From NCBI RefSeq assembly GCF_034439435.1, contig NZ_JAPCKJ010000001.1, forward strand, positions 806,001 to 870,000: a stretch of DNA of 64,000 bases. Reading direction: 5' to 3'. A program made the position numbers and the translations under genes. The notes beneath the pieces are model-generated. The model was not told the origin of the DNA. It saw nothing but the letters and a program-made list of their open reading frames with translations, and searched no databases. The stretch comes from Sarcina sp034439435 (GTDB taxonomy: Bacteria; Bacillota; Clostridia; Clostridiales; Clostridiaceae). Positions 8,375 to 16,861 of this stretch are shown piece by piece (the stretch's first letter is position 1; each line of letters opens with the position of its first letter).

Positions 8375-9247
8375 TTAAAATTTTCTCTCTAAAAGCCCCA
8401 TAGTTAATTCCTTTAAAGGCTCTGTATTTCCTTCTATTGAACTTAATATCTCTATACATTCCTCTGTTAAGTTCACACATTTATCTTTGCACTCTTCTAA
8501 TCCAAAAATGGTTATATAGTTGTTTTTATTACACTCTTGGTCTTTGTGAACATTCTTCCCTAAATCTTCTGCATTCCCTACTACATCTAATATATCATCT
8601 TTTATCTGAAATGCTAACCCTAATTTATATCCAAATTCCTCTAATTTTTTAATATCCTTATCTGAAGCTCCTGCTAAAACTCCTCCAGCCAGTATTGAAG
8701 CCTTTATAAGCTCCCCTGTTTTCTTTAAGTGCATGTAATTTAATTCATCTAAAGAAATTTCTTCCTTTTCTTCATTTATTATATCAACAATTTGGCCACC
8801 AATCATCCCGTCTGATCCAGCAGCATCAGCAATTATCTTAGTTGCTCTTAAAGCATCTCTTCCTTCCTCTAAGGAATAATCCACTAAAACTTTCATAGCT
8901 TCATTTAAAAGAGCATCTCCTGCTAAAACAGCAATTGCTTCTCCAAATACTTTATGATTTGTTGGCTTTCCTCTTCTTAAATCATCATTATCCATACATG
9001 GTAGATCATCATGTATTAAAGAATAAGTATGTATCATCTCAATTGCCATCGCTGGTGATAATACCTTCTTATAATCACTCTTATATATATAATAAGACAA
9101 AAGCATTAATATAGGTCTAACTCTTTTTCCACCTACATTTATGCTATATGCCATTGAATCATATAAAACCTTATTGTATTCTCTTTCTCTGTCAAAATAA
9201 GCTTTTAAAGACTGGTCAACTTCCTCTTTTAAGCTCTTAATATTCAT
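8375..9247 (-). CDS. ispA: Farnesyl diphosphate synthase (polyprenyl synthetase)
   Basis: Adds isopentenyl diphosphate to allylic diphosphates to make farnesyl (possibly geranylgeranyl) diphosphate, feeding undecaprenyl lipid and quinone synthesis. The first aspartate-rich motif is HDDLPCMDNDDLRRG, and the second is FQIKDDILDV with GKNVHKDQ following. The start used is the ATG at 9247, preceded by GGAGGATACAGCA. This gives 290 aa, and the open frame upstream of it would only add residues lying inside xseB. The first 11 nt overlap the end of xseB, so the two are probably translationally coupled. Confidence 0.95.
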   Translation of the reverse strand: MNIKSLKEEVDQSLKAYFDREREYNKVLYDSMAYSINVGGKRVRPILMLLSYYIYKSDYKKVLSPAMAIEMIHTYSLIHDDLPCMDNDDLRRGKPTNHKVFGEAIAVLAGDALLNEAMKVLVDYSLEEGRDALRATKIIADAAGSDGMIGGQIVDIINEEKEEISLDELNYMHLKKTGELIKASILAGGVLAGASDKDIKKLEEFGYKLGLAFQIKDDILDVVGNAEDLGKNVHKDQECNKNNYITIFGLEECKDKCVNLTEECIEILSSIEGNTEPLKELTMGLLERKF

Positions 9248-9464
9248 TGCTGTATCCTCCAAAGTCTTCCTCTTTTTCATCCTCAACAACCTTTATTTTT
9301 CCTTCTAAAGTGTTAAGTTTTTTATATAATTTATTTATTATTTTAACACCATTTTCATAATTCTTTATAGACTCTTCTAAAGTCAACTCTCCATTTTCAA
9401 GCTGCTTCACGATTTCATTCAATTCACTAACCATACTCTCATAATTAGTTTCTTTTCTAGCCAT
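9237..9464 (-). CDS. xseB: Exodeoxyribonuclease VII small subunit
   Basis: Small subunit of exonuclease VII, which degrades single-stranded DNA together with XseA. The 75-aa protein has the family pattern YESMVSELNEIVKQLENGEL followed by TLEESIKNYENGVKI. It is a two-helix hairpin with an acidic C-terminus. GGAGC precedes the ATG. It lies between xseA (11 nt upstream) and ispA, the conserved folD-xseA-xseB-ispA-dxs order. Confidence 0.96.
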   Translation of the reverse strand: MARKETNYESMVSELNEIVKQLENGELTLEESIKNYENGVKIINKLYKKLNTLEGKIKVVEDEKEEDFGGYSNEY

Positions 9465-9475
9465 CTCTCTGCTCC

Positions 9476-10678
9476 TTACTCATTAATAATTTTTATATCT
9501 ATATTAACGGAACCATCCTTCATTATCACTTTTACCATATTATTCTTTTTTAATTCACTTACTTCATTGATTACCTTACTGTTTTTATCCATTATAACTG
9601 AATATCCTCTTCCTAAGGTATTTAAAGGATTTAAGGTCTGTAATATGCTATTTAAAGCAACAAGCTCATCTTTAGCTTTATCAATTTTTCTTTTACCTAA
9701 AAAATTAAGTTTTTCTTCTAATCTATTGACTTCCTTAATTCTCTTTTCAATTATGCTTTTAGGATTATTACTTTTAAGTCCTTTATAAAGTAAATCCACA
9801 TTATTTTTTGCATTTAAAAATTTTCTATCTACGGCTCTTTGTAAAAACTCTTTTTTATTTAATAAATCATTTATCATTTCCTGTAATGATGGAGAAACTA
9901 ATTCTCCTGCCGCTGATGGTGTAGGTGCTCTCATGTCACTTACAAAATCACTAATAGTAAAATCTACTTCATGACCAACAGCTGATACAGTAGGTATTCT
10001 ACTATTAAAGATTTCATATGCTAACTCTTTATTATTAAAAGCCCAAAGCTCTTCAATAGATCCTCCACCTCTACCTAATATTATAACGTCAACTGATTTT
10101 TCATTATTAAAATATCTAATACCCTCAATTATTGACTCAGCTGCATTTAATCCTTGAACCTTAGCTGGATATAATACAATATCTAAGGCCTTATTTCTTC
10201 TTTGTATAACATTTATTATGTCTCTTACTGCAGCTCCAGTCCTTGCTGTGATTATTCCAATTCTTTTAGGATACTTAGGCAAGGCTCTTTTATATTTTTC
10301 ATCAAAAATTCCCTCTTCACTAAGCTCTTTTTTTAATTTATGAAACTCTTCAAAAAGCTCTCCAATTCCTGCTTTTTTTATATTTTCACAATAAAGCTGA
10401 TAAGTTCCTTCTTTATGATAAACACCTAATCTAGCCTTTATTTCAACCTTCATTCCCTCTTCTAGTCTAAAATCTAAATTAACTGCATTATTTTTAAACA
10501 TAATGCAGTTAATCTTGCTATTTTCATCTTTCAATGAAAAATAAATATGACCACTTGAATGGAATTTTAAATTAGATATTTCACCTTTGACATTAAGATT
10601 CTTTAATATAAAGTCATTTTCAACTAATTTTTTAACATAGTTATTAACTTCACCAACAGATAATGTCTTTAGTTTCAT
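9476..10678 (-). CDS. xseA: Exodeoxyribonuclease VII large subunit
   Basis: Catalytic large subunit of exonuclease VII. The N-terminal OB-fold nucleic-acid-binding domain (about residues 1-100, with LKNLNVKGEISNLKFHSSGH) is followed by the catalytic region. That region has GIITARTGAAVRDI, IILGRGGGSIEELWAFN and SAVGHEVDFTISDF. The C-terminal third is helical and coiled. At 400 aa it is normal length. It starts 1 nt after the folD stop, so the two are tightly coupled. Confidence 0.97.
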   Translation of the reverse strand: MKLKTLSVGEVNNYVKKLVENDFILKNLNVKGEISNLKFHSSGHIYFSLKDENSKINCIMFKNNAVNLDFRLEEGMKVEIKARLGVYHKEGTYQLYCENIKKAGIGELFEEFHKLKKELSEEGIFDEKYKRALPKYPKRIGIITARTGAAVRDIINVIQRRNKALDIVLYPAKVQGLNAAESIIEGIRYFNNEKSVDVIILGRGGGSIEELWAFNNKELAYEIFNSRIPTVSAVGHEVDFTISDFVSDMRAPTPSAAGELVSPSLQEMINDLLNKKEFLQRAVDRKFLNAKNNVDLLYKGLKSNNPKSIIEKRIKEVNRLEEKLNFLGKRKIDKAKDELVALNSILQTLNPLNTLGRGYSVIMDKNSKVINEVSELKKNNMVKVIMKDGSVNIDIKIINE

Positions 10679-10679
10679 T

Positions 10680-11513
10680 CTAATCTAACTCCTTACAAAC
10701 ATTTTTCAAAAGAAGAGTTGTAGTTAAAGAACCTACCCCTCCTGGAACTGGTGTAATAAATGATGCCTTCTCATAAACATCATCAAAGTTAACGTCGCCT
10801 GTTATCTTGCCGTCAACTTCACTAGTTCCTACATCAATAACAACCGCTCCTTCTCCAACATAAGAAGAATCTATAAAGTTAGCTTTTCCAATAGCTACCA
10901 CCAATATATCAGCTCTTCTGCAAACTTCTTTTAAGTTCTTAGTTCTTGAATGACATACAGTAACTGTGGCATTTTCATTTAAGAACATTTGAAAAAGAGG
11001 TTTTCCAACGATGTTGCTTCTTCCAACAATAACAACTTCTTTTCCCTCAATCTCAATATTATAAGCCTTTAAAAGGGTTATTACACTGTTTGGTGTACAT
11101 GGCAAGAAACATTTTTCACCTTTATAGAATCTACCAACACTAATTTCTGAAAGACAATCTAGATCCTTATTTGCATCTATTAAATTCGTAACAGTTCTTT
11201 CATCAATATGTTTTGGCAAAGGTAATAAAAGCATTATCCCATTTACACTTTCATCCCTATTTAGCTCTTCTATTTTCAGTTTAAGTTCATCCTGTGAAAC
11301 ATCTTCTCTTAACTTTATTTTATCAAATTCTATGCCTAAATTATTAGCTAATTTTTCTTGGAAGTTTTGGTAATATACTGAGCCTCCATCATCCCCAACT
11401 AGTATAGACGATATTTTTAAAGTCTTTCCAGAAGCCTTTAATTCCTCTGTATAATTCTTTATTTGCCCCTTTATGTCTATAGCTACTGTTTTTCCGCTTA
11501 AAATTTTATCCAT
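10680..11513 (-). CDS. folD: Bifunctional methylene-THF dehydrogenase/cyclohydrolase
   Basis: Interconverts 5,10-methylene-, methenyl- and 10-formyl-tetrahydrofolate. Typical landmarks are VYYQNFQEK (the active-site Tyr-Lys region), LLLPLPKHID, DLDCLSEISVG, the nucleotide-binding VVIVGRSNIVGKPLFQM, and TPVPGGVGSLTTTLL. The ATG at 11513 is chosen because GGAGGGGCAGGTA stands before it; the frame continues 5 codons further. The result is 277 aa, slightly short of average. It lies upstream of xseA. Confidence 0.96.
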   Translation of the reverse strand: MDKILSGKTVAIDIKGQIKNYTEELKASGKTLKISSILVGDDGGSVYYQNFQEKLANNLGIEFDKIKLREDVSQDELKLKIEELNRDESVNGIMLLLPLPKHIDERTVTNLIDANKDLDCLSEISVGRFYKGEKCFLPCTPNSVITLLKAYNIEIEGKEVVIVGRSNIVGKPLFQMFLNENATVTVCHSRTKNLKEVCRRADILVVAIGKANFIDSSYVGEGAVVIDVGTSEVDGKITGDVNFDDVYEKASFITPVPGGVGSLTTTLLLKNVCKELD

Positions 11514-11562
11514 TACCTGCCCCTCCAAATCTTCTTACTCTAGTAAATATAAACTTTAACTA

Positions 11563-11970
11563 CTAGTTCATGCTCTTATATATTTTATCTAAAACACCAT
11601 TTATAAATGAAACTGATTTGTTATCAGAATATTTTTTACATAATTCAATAGCTTCGTTTATTGATACTTTTCCCGGAACATCTTCTGCAAATAACATTTC
11701 ATAAACAGAAATTCTTAATATTGATAAATTAACCTTTGATATTCTGTTTAATTTCCACTTTACAAGTTGAGCTTCTATTAAAGAATTTAACTTTTCTTTA
11801 TTTTTTTCTATTCCTAATAATCCTGCTTTTATGTATGCTAAATCTAAATCGCTTTTAAGAATCTCTTCATTCTCCACAAAATCATTAAATGTCTGTAATG
11901 CAGATTCTGAAGTTATTTCCATTTGATAAGCTAATTGTAATAAATGTTCTCTTGATTTTACTCTATTCAT
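11563..11970 (-). CDS. nusB: Transcription antitermination factor NusB
   Basis: RNA-binding all-helical protein that assembles with NusE (S10) on boxA RNA for rRNA antitermination. The 135-aa sequence begins with the family-typical MNRVKSREHLLQLAYQME. It ends with the conserved block VSINEAIELCKKYSDNKSVS followed by FINGVLD. The ribosome site AGGAGGATATA precedes the ATG. It lies between the asp23-family gene and folD, the usual Firmicute position. Confidence 0.96.
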   Translation of the reverse strand: MNRVKSREHLLQLAYQMEITSESALQTFNDFVENEEILKSDLDLAYIKAGLLGIEKNKEKLNSLIEAQLVKWKLNRISKVNLSILRISVYEMLFAEDVPGKVSINEAIELCKKYSDNKSVSFINGVLDKIYKSMN

Positions 11971-12062
11971 TATATCCTCCTATGTTTTGAAAATACTCTA
12001 TTTAGTATTATTGTCTTAATTTATATTATTAATCATATAATTAATGATTTAACACAATGAAA

Positions 12063-12084
12063 CACCCTCTGAAATCAGAGGGTG
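12063..12084 (-). terminator. GC-rich hairpin between asp23 and nusB
   Basis: A perfect inverted repeat, CACCCTCTG-AAAT-CAGAGGGTG, lies a few bases past the asp23-family stop. Only three T follow on the minus strand, so it may attenuate transcription rather than fully terminate it. Confidence 0.6.
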
Positions 12085-12088
12085 ACTA

Positions 12089-12478
12089 CTATTTTTTTCC
12101 TATTTCATTTTTATCTTCTTCTTTTAAGATAACTATGTTTTGCACATATATGTTCACTAGTGCCACCTTAAGTCCAGTTATAGCTTCAACAGTCCTTCTT
12201 ACGTTTTCCTGCACTTGAGAAACTACATCAGGAATTTTAATTCCATATTGAACTGTAACGCCTATTTCAATGATAGCTTCACCGTTCTCTACATTTACTT
12301 TAATTCCCTTGCCTAAACTTTTCTTTGAAAATTTATGTCCTATTCCAGTGCTATTATTATGATTTATCTCAAGTATTCCATCTATCTCAGATGCAGCTAT
12401 ACCAGCTACGACACCGATAACTTCATCAGATATATTAACTATACCTAAGTTAGCTTCATCTCTATTCAATTCATTCAT
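12089..12478 (-). CDS. Asp23/Gls24 family envelope stress protein
   Basis: 129-aa member of the Asp23/Gls24 (DUF322) family; Bacillus YqhY occupies the same place. The core reads ISDEVIGVVAGIAASEIDGI then IEIGVTVQYGIKIPDVVSQV and RRTVEAITGL. This is the alternating beta/alpha pattern of the family. YqhY has been linked to regulation of acetyl-CoA carboxylase and Asp23 to the cell envelope, so the exact job here is open. It is cytoplasmic, with no membrane segment. It lies between the end of the spoIIIA operon and nusB, the conserved position. Confidence 0.9.
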   Translation of the reverse strand: MNELNRDEANLGIVNISDEVIGVVAGIAASEIDGILEINHNNSTGIGHKFSKKSLGKGIKVNVENGEAIIEIGVTVQYGIKIPDVVSQVQENVRRTVEAITGLKVALVNIYVQNIVILKEEDKNEIGKK

Positions 12479-12562
12479 AAAGCTGAACCCTCCTACTAAT
12501 TTTCACGAAACTTAATTAGTTATAGGTTCATTATAGCAAATAACTAATTACAATACAATTAA

Positions 12563-13060
12563 TTATTTTTTTTCTATATCAACGTCATAAACTTTTGATA
12601 CATTCATAACTATATCTTGAATTTCAACCATTTTCTCTTGAGTTAAATCTTCGTCAGTTTTAACTACAACCTTAGCGTTATCACCATCTATAAAACATAT
12701 TACATCTTCATAACCTTTACTCTTTATGCTAAGTTCTATTCTTGTTTCATAATCTCTTGCCATAGTCTTTTCAGTTAATTCTTTCTCAGCTTCTTCTTTT
12801 TGCTCTGCTGATGTGTTCTTATCTTCTACTATAGCTTTTAAGTTATCGATAGTCTTAGAGTCTTTTTGTTCTCTTAAGTTTCTTGACTCATAGAAGTAAT
12901 CTGAAGATGTTTCTGTAGCTTTTTCATCATTTTCTCCAAAAGCAGTTGGAACTTCTCCCATGCTCTCTTTTATTTGGTTGTTAACTCTAGTTGCCAAGAC
13001 GCCAGTACAAACTATTAATGCTAAAAGTGTTAAAATTATCCCTGCTTGCTTTTTGTTCAT
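12563..13060 (-). CDS. spoIIIAH: Stage III sporulation protein AH
   Basis: Mother-cell half of the SpoIIIAH-SpoIIQ channel that crosses the intermembrane space around the forespore. One N-terminal membrane segment (about residues 5-23, AGIILTLLALIVCTGVLA) is followed by a charged linker rich in E, K and T. The C-terminal ring-building domain (about 95-165) is of the YscJ/FliF-like type, with ARDYETRIELSIKSKGYEDV and DVDIEKK. At 165 aa it is shorter than Bacillus SpoIIIAH (218 aa), mainly in the linker. It is the last gene of the operon. Confidence 0.93.
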   Translation of the reverse strand: MNKKQAGIILTLLALIVCTGVLATRVNNQIKESMGEVPTAFGENDEKATETSSDYFYESRNLREQKDSKTIDNLKAIVEDKNTSAEQKEEAEKELTEKTMARDYETRIELSIKSKGYEDVICFIDGDNAKVVVKTDEDLTQEKMVEIQDIVMNVSKVYDVDIEKK

Positions 13061-13086
13061 AATGAACCCCCCATAAATTTAATTAT

Positions 13087-13698
13087 TTATTTTTCCATAG
13101 CCAATACATTTACCTTATCTACACTTATGTTATATAAGCTTGATACTGCTTTTGTTATTTCATATTTTATTTTGCTATCTTCTGCACCTTCAGCCACAAC
13201 CATGACTCCTATAACATTTGGTTTTTCTGTCTTTAATATAACTGGTTCACTTCCATCAGAACTGTTTGACATAACAATCTTATCTCCATCAGTTTCTTGT
13301 GAATTAACCCTTGTTCCTCCTTCACTATCAGTCTCTTCTGTAGTACTTTTTTGAGAAGAATTATCTACTGCTGGTACCTTGACCTCACTACTTTCAAAAT
13401 TTATTACTACATCTACTGCTCCCACTCCACTGATCTTTCCTAATATCCTCTCTAAATTTCCCTCTTGTTTTTCTTGATAACTTAAAACTTCTGAGTCCTT
13501 TGGACTCTTATTATTCATATCTTCTTCAGATATTTTCTCTGAATTAGTCTTCTCACTTTTAGATATATTGTTTACTCCTGTAAAATATGACACAACTAAA
13601 TAAAACATTATGACTAGCAAAAGTATTATTATTAAGTTGGCAATATTCTTTTGTTTTAGAACTTTAGACATCTTGTCCTTTAAATCCTGTGACCCCAT
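13087..13698 (-). CDS. spoIIIAG: Stage III sporulation protein AG
   Basis: Ring-forming component of the feeding-tube channel between mother cell and forespore. A membrane segment (about residues 18-38, ANLIIILLLVIMFYLVVSYF) precedes a periplasm-like ring-building domain. In that domain, YQEKQEGNLERILGKISGVG leads to VDVVINFESS and ends with VSSLYNISVDKVNVLAMEK. Between the two beta strands is a low-complexity S/T/E insert (about 110-150), matching the beta-triangle insertion region of SpoIIIAG. At 203 aa it is normal for clostridia. It overlaps neither neighbour; spoIIIAF ends 8 nt before it. Confidence 0.93.
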   Translation of the reverse strand: MGSQDLKDKMSKVLKQKNIANLIIILLLVIMFYLVVSYFTGVNNISKSEKTNSEKISEEDMNNKSPKDSEVLSYQEKQEGNLERILGKISGVGAVDVVINFESSEVKVPAVDNSSQKSTTEETDSEGGTRVNSQETDGDKIVMSNSSDGSEPVILKTEKPNVIGVMVVAEGAEDSKIKYEITKAVSSLYNISVDKVNVLAMEK

Positions 13699-13706
13699 AC
13701 TACCTC

Positions 13707-14267
13707 CTAAGCATATGAAACAATTATATTTTCATGAGAAATTTCAAGTTCTTTTTCAACAAACTTTTCAACCTTTTCTAAAAAAGAATCTTTTTTTTCC
13801 TCTTTATTAAGCTTTTCTTCTCCAACAACAACCTTCTCTACCTTTTTTACCTTTTTTTTATCTAAAACCTTAATTTCTGCCTCTTCAATATCTACCATAA
13901 CATCATCAAAGTCCACTTTTCCTATTAAATTAACCTCAAATTCATTTTCATAAAATTCGTCCTTTAAAGCCTTTTCTAAATTTCTCTCTACATTTTCTAA
14001 AATGGCTTTTTCCTCATATAGTGATACCTTTTCCTCTTGATTTTCCACAGCTCCATCTATTTTGTTTTCAAAAGCATTTTCATCTATTTCCTTATTAAAA
14101 TTTAGTAATCCTATTATTGGAGATAACATTACCGAAAGTATTATTAATGAAAATACAAACTTAACATGCTTTTTCACCGATGAATTAGGTAAAATTATGT
14201 TAGCAATAGATATGATGACTATTACAACACAAAGAGTTGAAATCCAATTTTTTAAAAGATCCATCAT
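13707..14267 (-). CDS. spoIIIAF: Stage III sporulation protein AF
   Basis: Membrane component of the SpoIIIA complex. Two N-terminal membrane segments (about residues 7-27 and 34-55) are followed by a soluble ring-building-like domain with an unusually lysine- and glutamate-rich tract (about 128-175). At 186 aa it is slightly short. GGAGGATAGAAAT precedes tandem ATG codons (14267 and 14264), and either could be used. It lies 4 nt after spoIIIAE and 8 nt before spoIIIAG, implying one transcript. Confidence 0.9.
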   Translation of the reverse strand: MMDLLKNWISTLCVVIVIISIANIILPNSSVKKHVKFVFSLIILSVMLSPIIGLLNFNKEIDENAFENKIDGAVENQEEKVSLYEEKAILENVERNLEKALKDEFYENEFEVNLIGKVDFDDVMVDIEEAEIKVLDKKKVKKVEKVVVGEEKLNKEEKKDSFLEKVEKFVEKELEISHENIIVSYA

Positions 14268-14271
14268 ATTT

Positions 14272-15444
14272 CTATCCTCCTACAATAAAATTACCTGCCG
14301 TGGCCATCATAGCAGCCATAATAAAGAACATAATGCTTACACTTATTATGCATGATAAAATCATGAACAATGCTTCTCCCACAGTTTCAACACTACTTGA
14401 TATTTTAGAATCAACAACAGGTTCAATAACCGCTGCTGTAAGTTTAAAACAAATAGCCATAAGTCCTATTTTTATTATTGGATAAATAACAATCATCACA
14501 AGAACTATTACCCCTAAGGAAGTTATTACACTTTTCATAGCTAAGGAATATCCAGCCACAGTAGTTATTGCATCTGAAAATGCTTTACCTACAATAGGTA
14601 CAAAGTTATCAACTGCGAACTTAACAGTCTTAACTGTCACTGCATCTAAGGTATCTGCCGTCATTCCTCTTAAAGTCAATATTCCAACAAATACAGTTAA
14701 TATAAACCCTTGAGATATAATAACTATCTGTTTTATGAACTTACACATCCTATCTATTTTAAATTCATTAGAAAGATTATTAACAAACTGTAAAGTAAAA
14801 TAAGCTAATATTAAAGGAAATAAAAAATATGTGTAAATTCTAGGTGTTAATGAAACAGCTCCTAAGACAATAGGATCTATGGTTACAGCTGAGGTCACTC
14901 CCCCTGAAGTTGCTATAAGCATTATAATTACTGGTACAATAACATTCATAAAATCTATAATTGAAGCTAAGACTTCTTTTCCTAAATCAAGTGATATAAA
15001 GAAACTCTTAGTCAAAAGCATTATTAAAAGAGCATAACAAGCAAAAAAGGCTACTTGAGTCACTCCCTCTTCTATGTTAAAAGCATCTTGCAAATTCTTA
15101 AGCAAAGCACTTAAAAGAGCAATTACTAATATTGAGGCAATAAACTTTAAAACTATGTTAAGTTCTCTAAACATATAGCTAAGTATTGAAGCCCCTATTT
15201 TCTTTAAGGTTATTGGATCTTCTCCACTTTCTAAATAATTCTTTATATATTCCTTAGCTGACATATTGCCTAGTATGTCCTCTTCTGTTTCTAAATTATT
15301 TATATAATCATAAAATCTTTCTACTCTTGAGTCATTTTCTATTTTTTCCTTTGAACTCTCTAAATTCTCATTTGCCAAAACATTTAAGTTAAAGCAAAAT
15401 ACAAAAGTAACTGATAATAATATTATGTTTATTAACTTTTTCAT
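14272..15444 (-). CDS. spoIIIAE: Stage III sporulation protein AE
   Basis: Large polytopic membrane protein of the mother cell-forespore channel, thought to form the export-platform-like membrane part. An N-terminal signal or anchor (about residues 3-24) is followed by a short soluble stretch and about seven hydrophobic segments. Conserved pieces include VPVIIMLIATSGGVTSAVTI, IDRMCKFIKQ, GMTADTLDAVTVKTVKFAVD and DNFVPIVGKAFSDAITTVAG. At 390 aa it is the usual length. It is preceded by spoIIIAD and followed 4 nt later by spoIIIAF. Confidence 0.95.
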   Translation of the reverse strand: MKKLINIILLSVTFVFCFNLNVLANENLESSKEKIENDSRVERFYDYINNLETEEDILGNMSAKEYIKNYLESGEDPITLKKIGASILSYMFRELNIVLKFIASILVIALLSALLKNLQDAFNIEEGVTQVAFFACYALLIMLLTKSFFISLDLGKEVLASIIDFMNVIVPVIIMLIATSGGVTSAVTIDPIVLGAVSLTPRIYTYFLFPLILAYFTLQFVNNLSNEFKIDRMCKFIKQIVIISQGFILTVFVGILTLRGMTADTLDAVTVKTVKFAVDNFVPIVGKAFSDAITTVAGYSLAMKSVITSLGVIVLVMIVIYPIIKIGLMAICFKLTAAVIEPVVDSKISSSVETVGEALFMILSCIISVSIMFFIMAAMMATAGNFIVGG

Positions 15445-15454
15445 ATTTTAGCCC

Positions 15455-15841
15455 CTACATTATACTTAAAATGGAATTCAAAATATTAACCATTATTGGT
15501 ATAGCTAATAAAAGTATCATAATCTTCCCTGTAAACTCTACTTTTTTACCCAATACGGTAACCCCAGCATCATTACATATATAACTACAGAAAGTTGAAA
15601 GGTATGCTATGGCAATAATTTTCATAACTATGGCAATATAGGATGAATCCATTCCTGATTCTCTCGCTATATTCTGCATGAAAGTTATTATTTCATTGAC
15701 ATAAGGCATTACAAAAAGAAAAATTATAATCCCAGCTACTAAAAGAAGCATAACTGCGAAAGTACCTTTTGTTTCCTTTAAAAATAAATATAAAAATAAT
15801 GTTATTAAAGAAAAACTTATTACTTGCATCAATACATCCAT
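15455..15841 (-). CDS. spoIIIAD: Stage III sporulation protein AD
   Basis: 128-aa, four-segment integral membrane protein of the SpoIIIA channel. Family landmarks are the motif LKETKGTFAVMLLLVAG, the run INEI-like VNEIITFMQNIARESGMDSS and SYICNDAGVTVLGKKVEFTG. The ATG used aligns its N-terminus with other SpoIIIAD proteins. There is no ribosome site next to it: the sequence before the ATG reads CAAAAGCAAGA. The nearest Shine-Dalgarno (AGGAGGAGGTGAA, 15914-15926) is about 72 nt upstream, and an in-frame TGA nine codons upstream rules out a longer protein. The 156-nt gap from spoIIIAC is the longest inside the operon. Confidence 0.93.
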   Translation of the reverse strand: MDVLMQVISFSLITLFLYLFLKETKGTFAVMLLLVAGIIIFLFVMPYVNEIITFMQNIARESGMDSSYIAIVMKIIAIAYLSTFCSYICNDAGVTVLGKKVEFTGKIMILLLAIPIMVNILNSILSIM

Positions 15842-15854
15842 TCTTGCTTTTGTC

Positions 15855-15926
15855 AGAAATCTTCAAAAATCAATAATTTATTTCTTATTGATTTCTATAG
15901 ATTACTGCCCTAGTTCACCTCCTCCT
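15855..15926 (-). promoter_or_regulatory. Structured leader with remote Shine-Dalgarno before spoIIIAD
   Basis: Reading the minus strand, AGGAGGAGGTGAA (15926-15914) is followed by no usable start codon. Next comes AAATCAATAA (15894-15885), which can pair with TTATTGATTT (15876-15867). Overlapping it, AGAAATC (15896-15890) can instead pair with GATTTCT (15861-15855). The two pairings exclude each other. The ATG follows at 15841. This looks like a folded spacer that either brings ribosome site and start together or controls access. Function is inferred only. Confidence 0.45.
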
Positions 15927-15997
15927 GTTCTAATTCATTTTTACTATCTTAAAATAATCTTTTTAAATTAATATGTTACCCTAGATATGAAATCCAT

Positions 15998-16195
15998 CTA
16001 AAATAAAAACATTGATCTAACAGAAGAAAATAATCTACTTATAAGCTGAATCATCATAGTAAGTATTATTACTATACCAACGATATTGGCTAAGGCTGCA
16101 TACTCTTTCTTGCCACTTTGGTCAAGAACTTTATCAAGTATAACCAGCACTATTCCTACTCCTGCAATTTGAAAGATTAAAGATAAATCCGACAT
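15998..16195 (-). CDS. spoIIIAC: Stage III sporulation protein AC
   Basis: 65-aa membrane protein with two hydrophobic segments (about residues 7-23 and 36-55) joined by the conserved loop LDQSGKKEYAALANIVG. This is the diagnostic SpoIIIAC signature. It is a small subunit of the mother cell-forespore channel, resembling FliQ-type export proteins. GGGGGAGGCC precedes the ATG. It lies between spoIIIAB and spoIIIAD. Confidence 0.94.
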   Translation of the reverse strand: MSDLSLIFQIAGVGIVLVILDKVLDQSGKKEYAALANIVGIVIILTMMIQLISRLFSSVRSMFLF

Positions 16196-16287
16196 ATATG
16201 GCCTCCCCCTAAAATTCTAATCTTATTAAATCCCCTTTTTATAACCTAAAATCCTTTTTATGATTAACTATTATGAAAGTCTATAAA

Positions 16288-16803
16288 TTAAACAAGAAAA
16301 ATGGCTATCATTGCTCCTACTGAAACACCTAAGTATCTATAAACCTTAGTATTTTTATTACATTCATCTTCTGCTATTAATAACTCAGAATCTAATTTTT
16401 CTTTAGCTAAATTAAAAATTTTGATTTGTCCTTCTACGTTTGTCTCTCCTAAAGATTTTGAAAGATCTAATAAAATTTCAAAGTCTTTATCTTTTAAATT
16501 CATTTCTTTCTTATGTTCATTTATACTTTCACTAAAAGCCATATATACATTTTTAACCTCATTATTTTTCAGTTTTAAAGAAATTGCATTTAAAAACTCA
16601 CTAATTGGACTTTTAGCTTTCAATGCTATACTCTCTATACTCTCTGGCAAAGGAGTATAGGTATAAACAATATCATTTTCAAAATCTATTAAAGCTCTTT
16701 TAAGTTCTCTAAGCTGATTAAGTCTATTTCTAAAGCCTTCTCCATATAAATATCCAATTAAAGAACTAAGTAGAACTATAATAACCAGAAAAAAAAACCT
16801 CAT
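16288..16803 (-). CDS. spoIIIAB: Stage III sporulation protein AB
   Basis: 171-aa protein with a hydrophobic segment at each end (about residues 3-20 and 155-171) and a helical soluble middle. Family landmarks are LLSSLIGYLYGEGFRNRLNQ, LRELKRALIDFENDIVYTYT and the C-terminal YRYLGVSVGAMIAIFLV. This layout resembles type II secretion F proteins in topology. GGAGGAGGAAA precedes the ATG. It lies between spoIIIAA and spoIIIAC. Confidence 0.93.
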   Translation of the reverse strand: MRFFFLVIIVLLSSLIGYLYGEGFRNRLNQLRELKRALIDFENDIVYTYTPLPESIESIALKAKSPISEFLNAISLKLKNNEVKNVYMAFSESINEHKKEMNLKDKDFEILLDLSKSLGETNVEGQIKIFNLAKEKLDSELLIAEDECNKNTKVYRYLGVSVGAMIAIFLV

Positions 16804-16861
16804 TTTCCTCCTCCTTTTTACACATTATTCTTTTCTTAACTCTTTATATTTAGGCCCTGTT

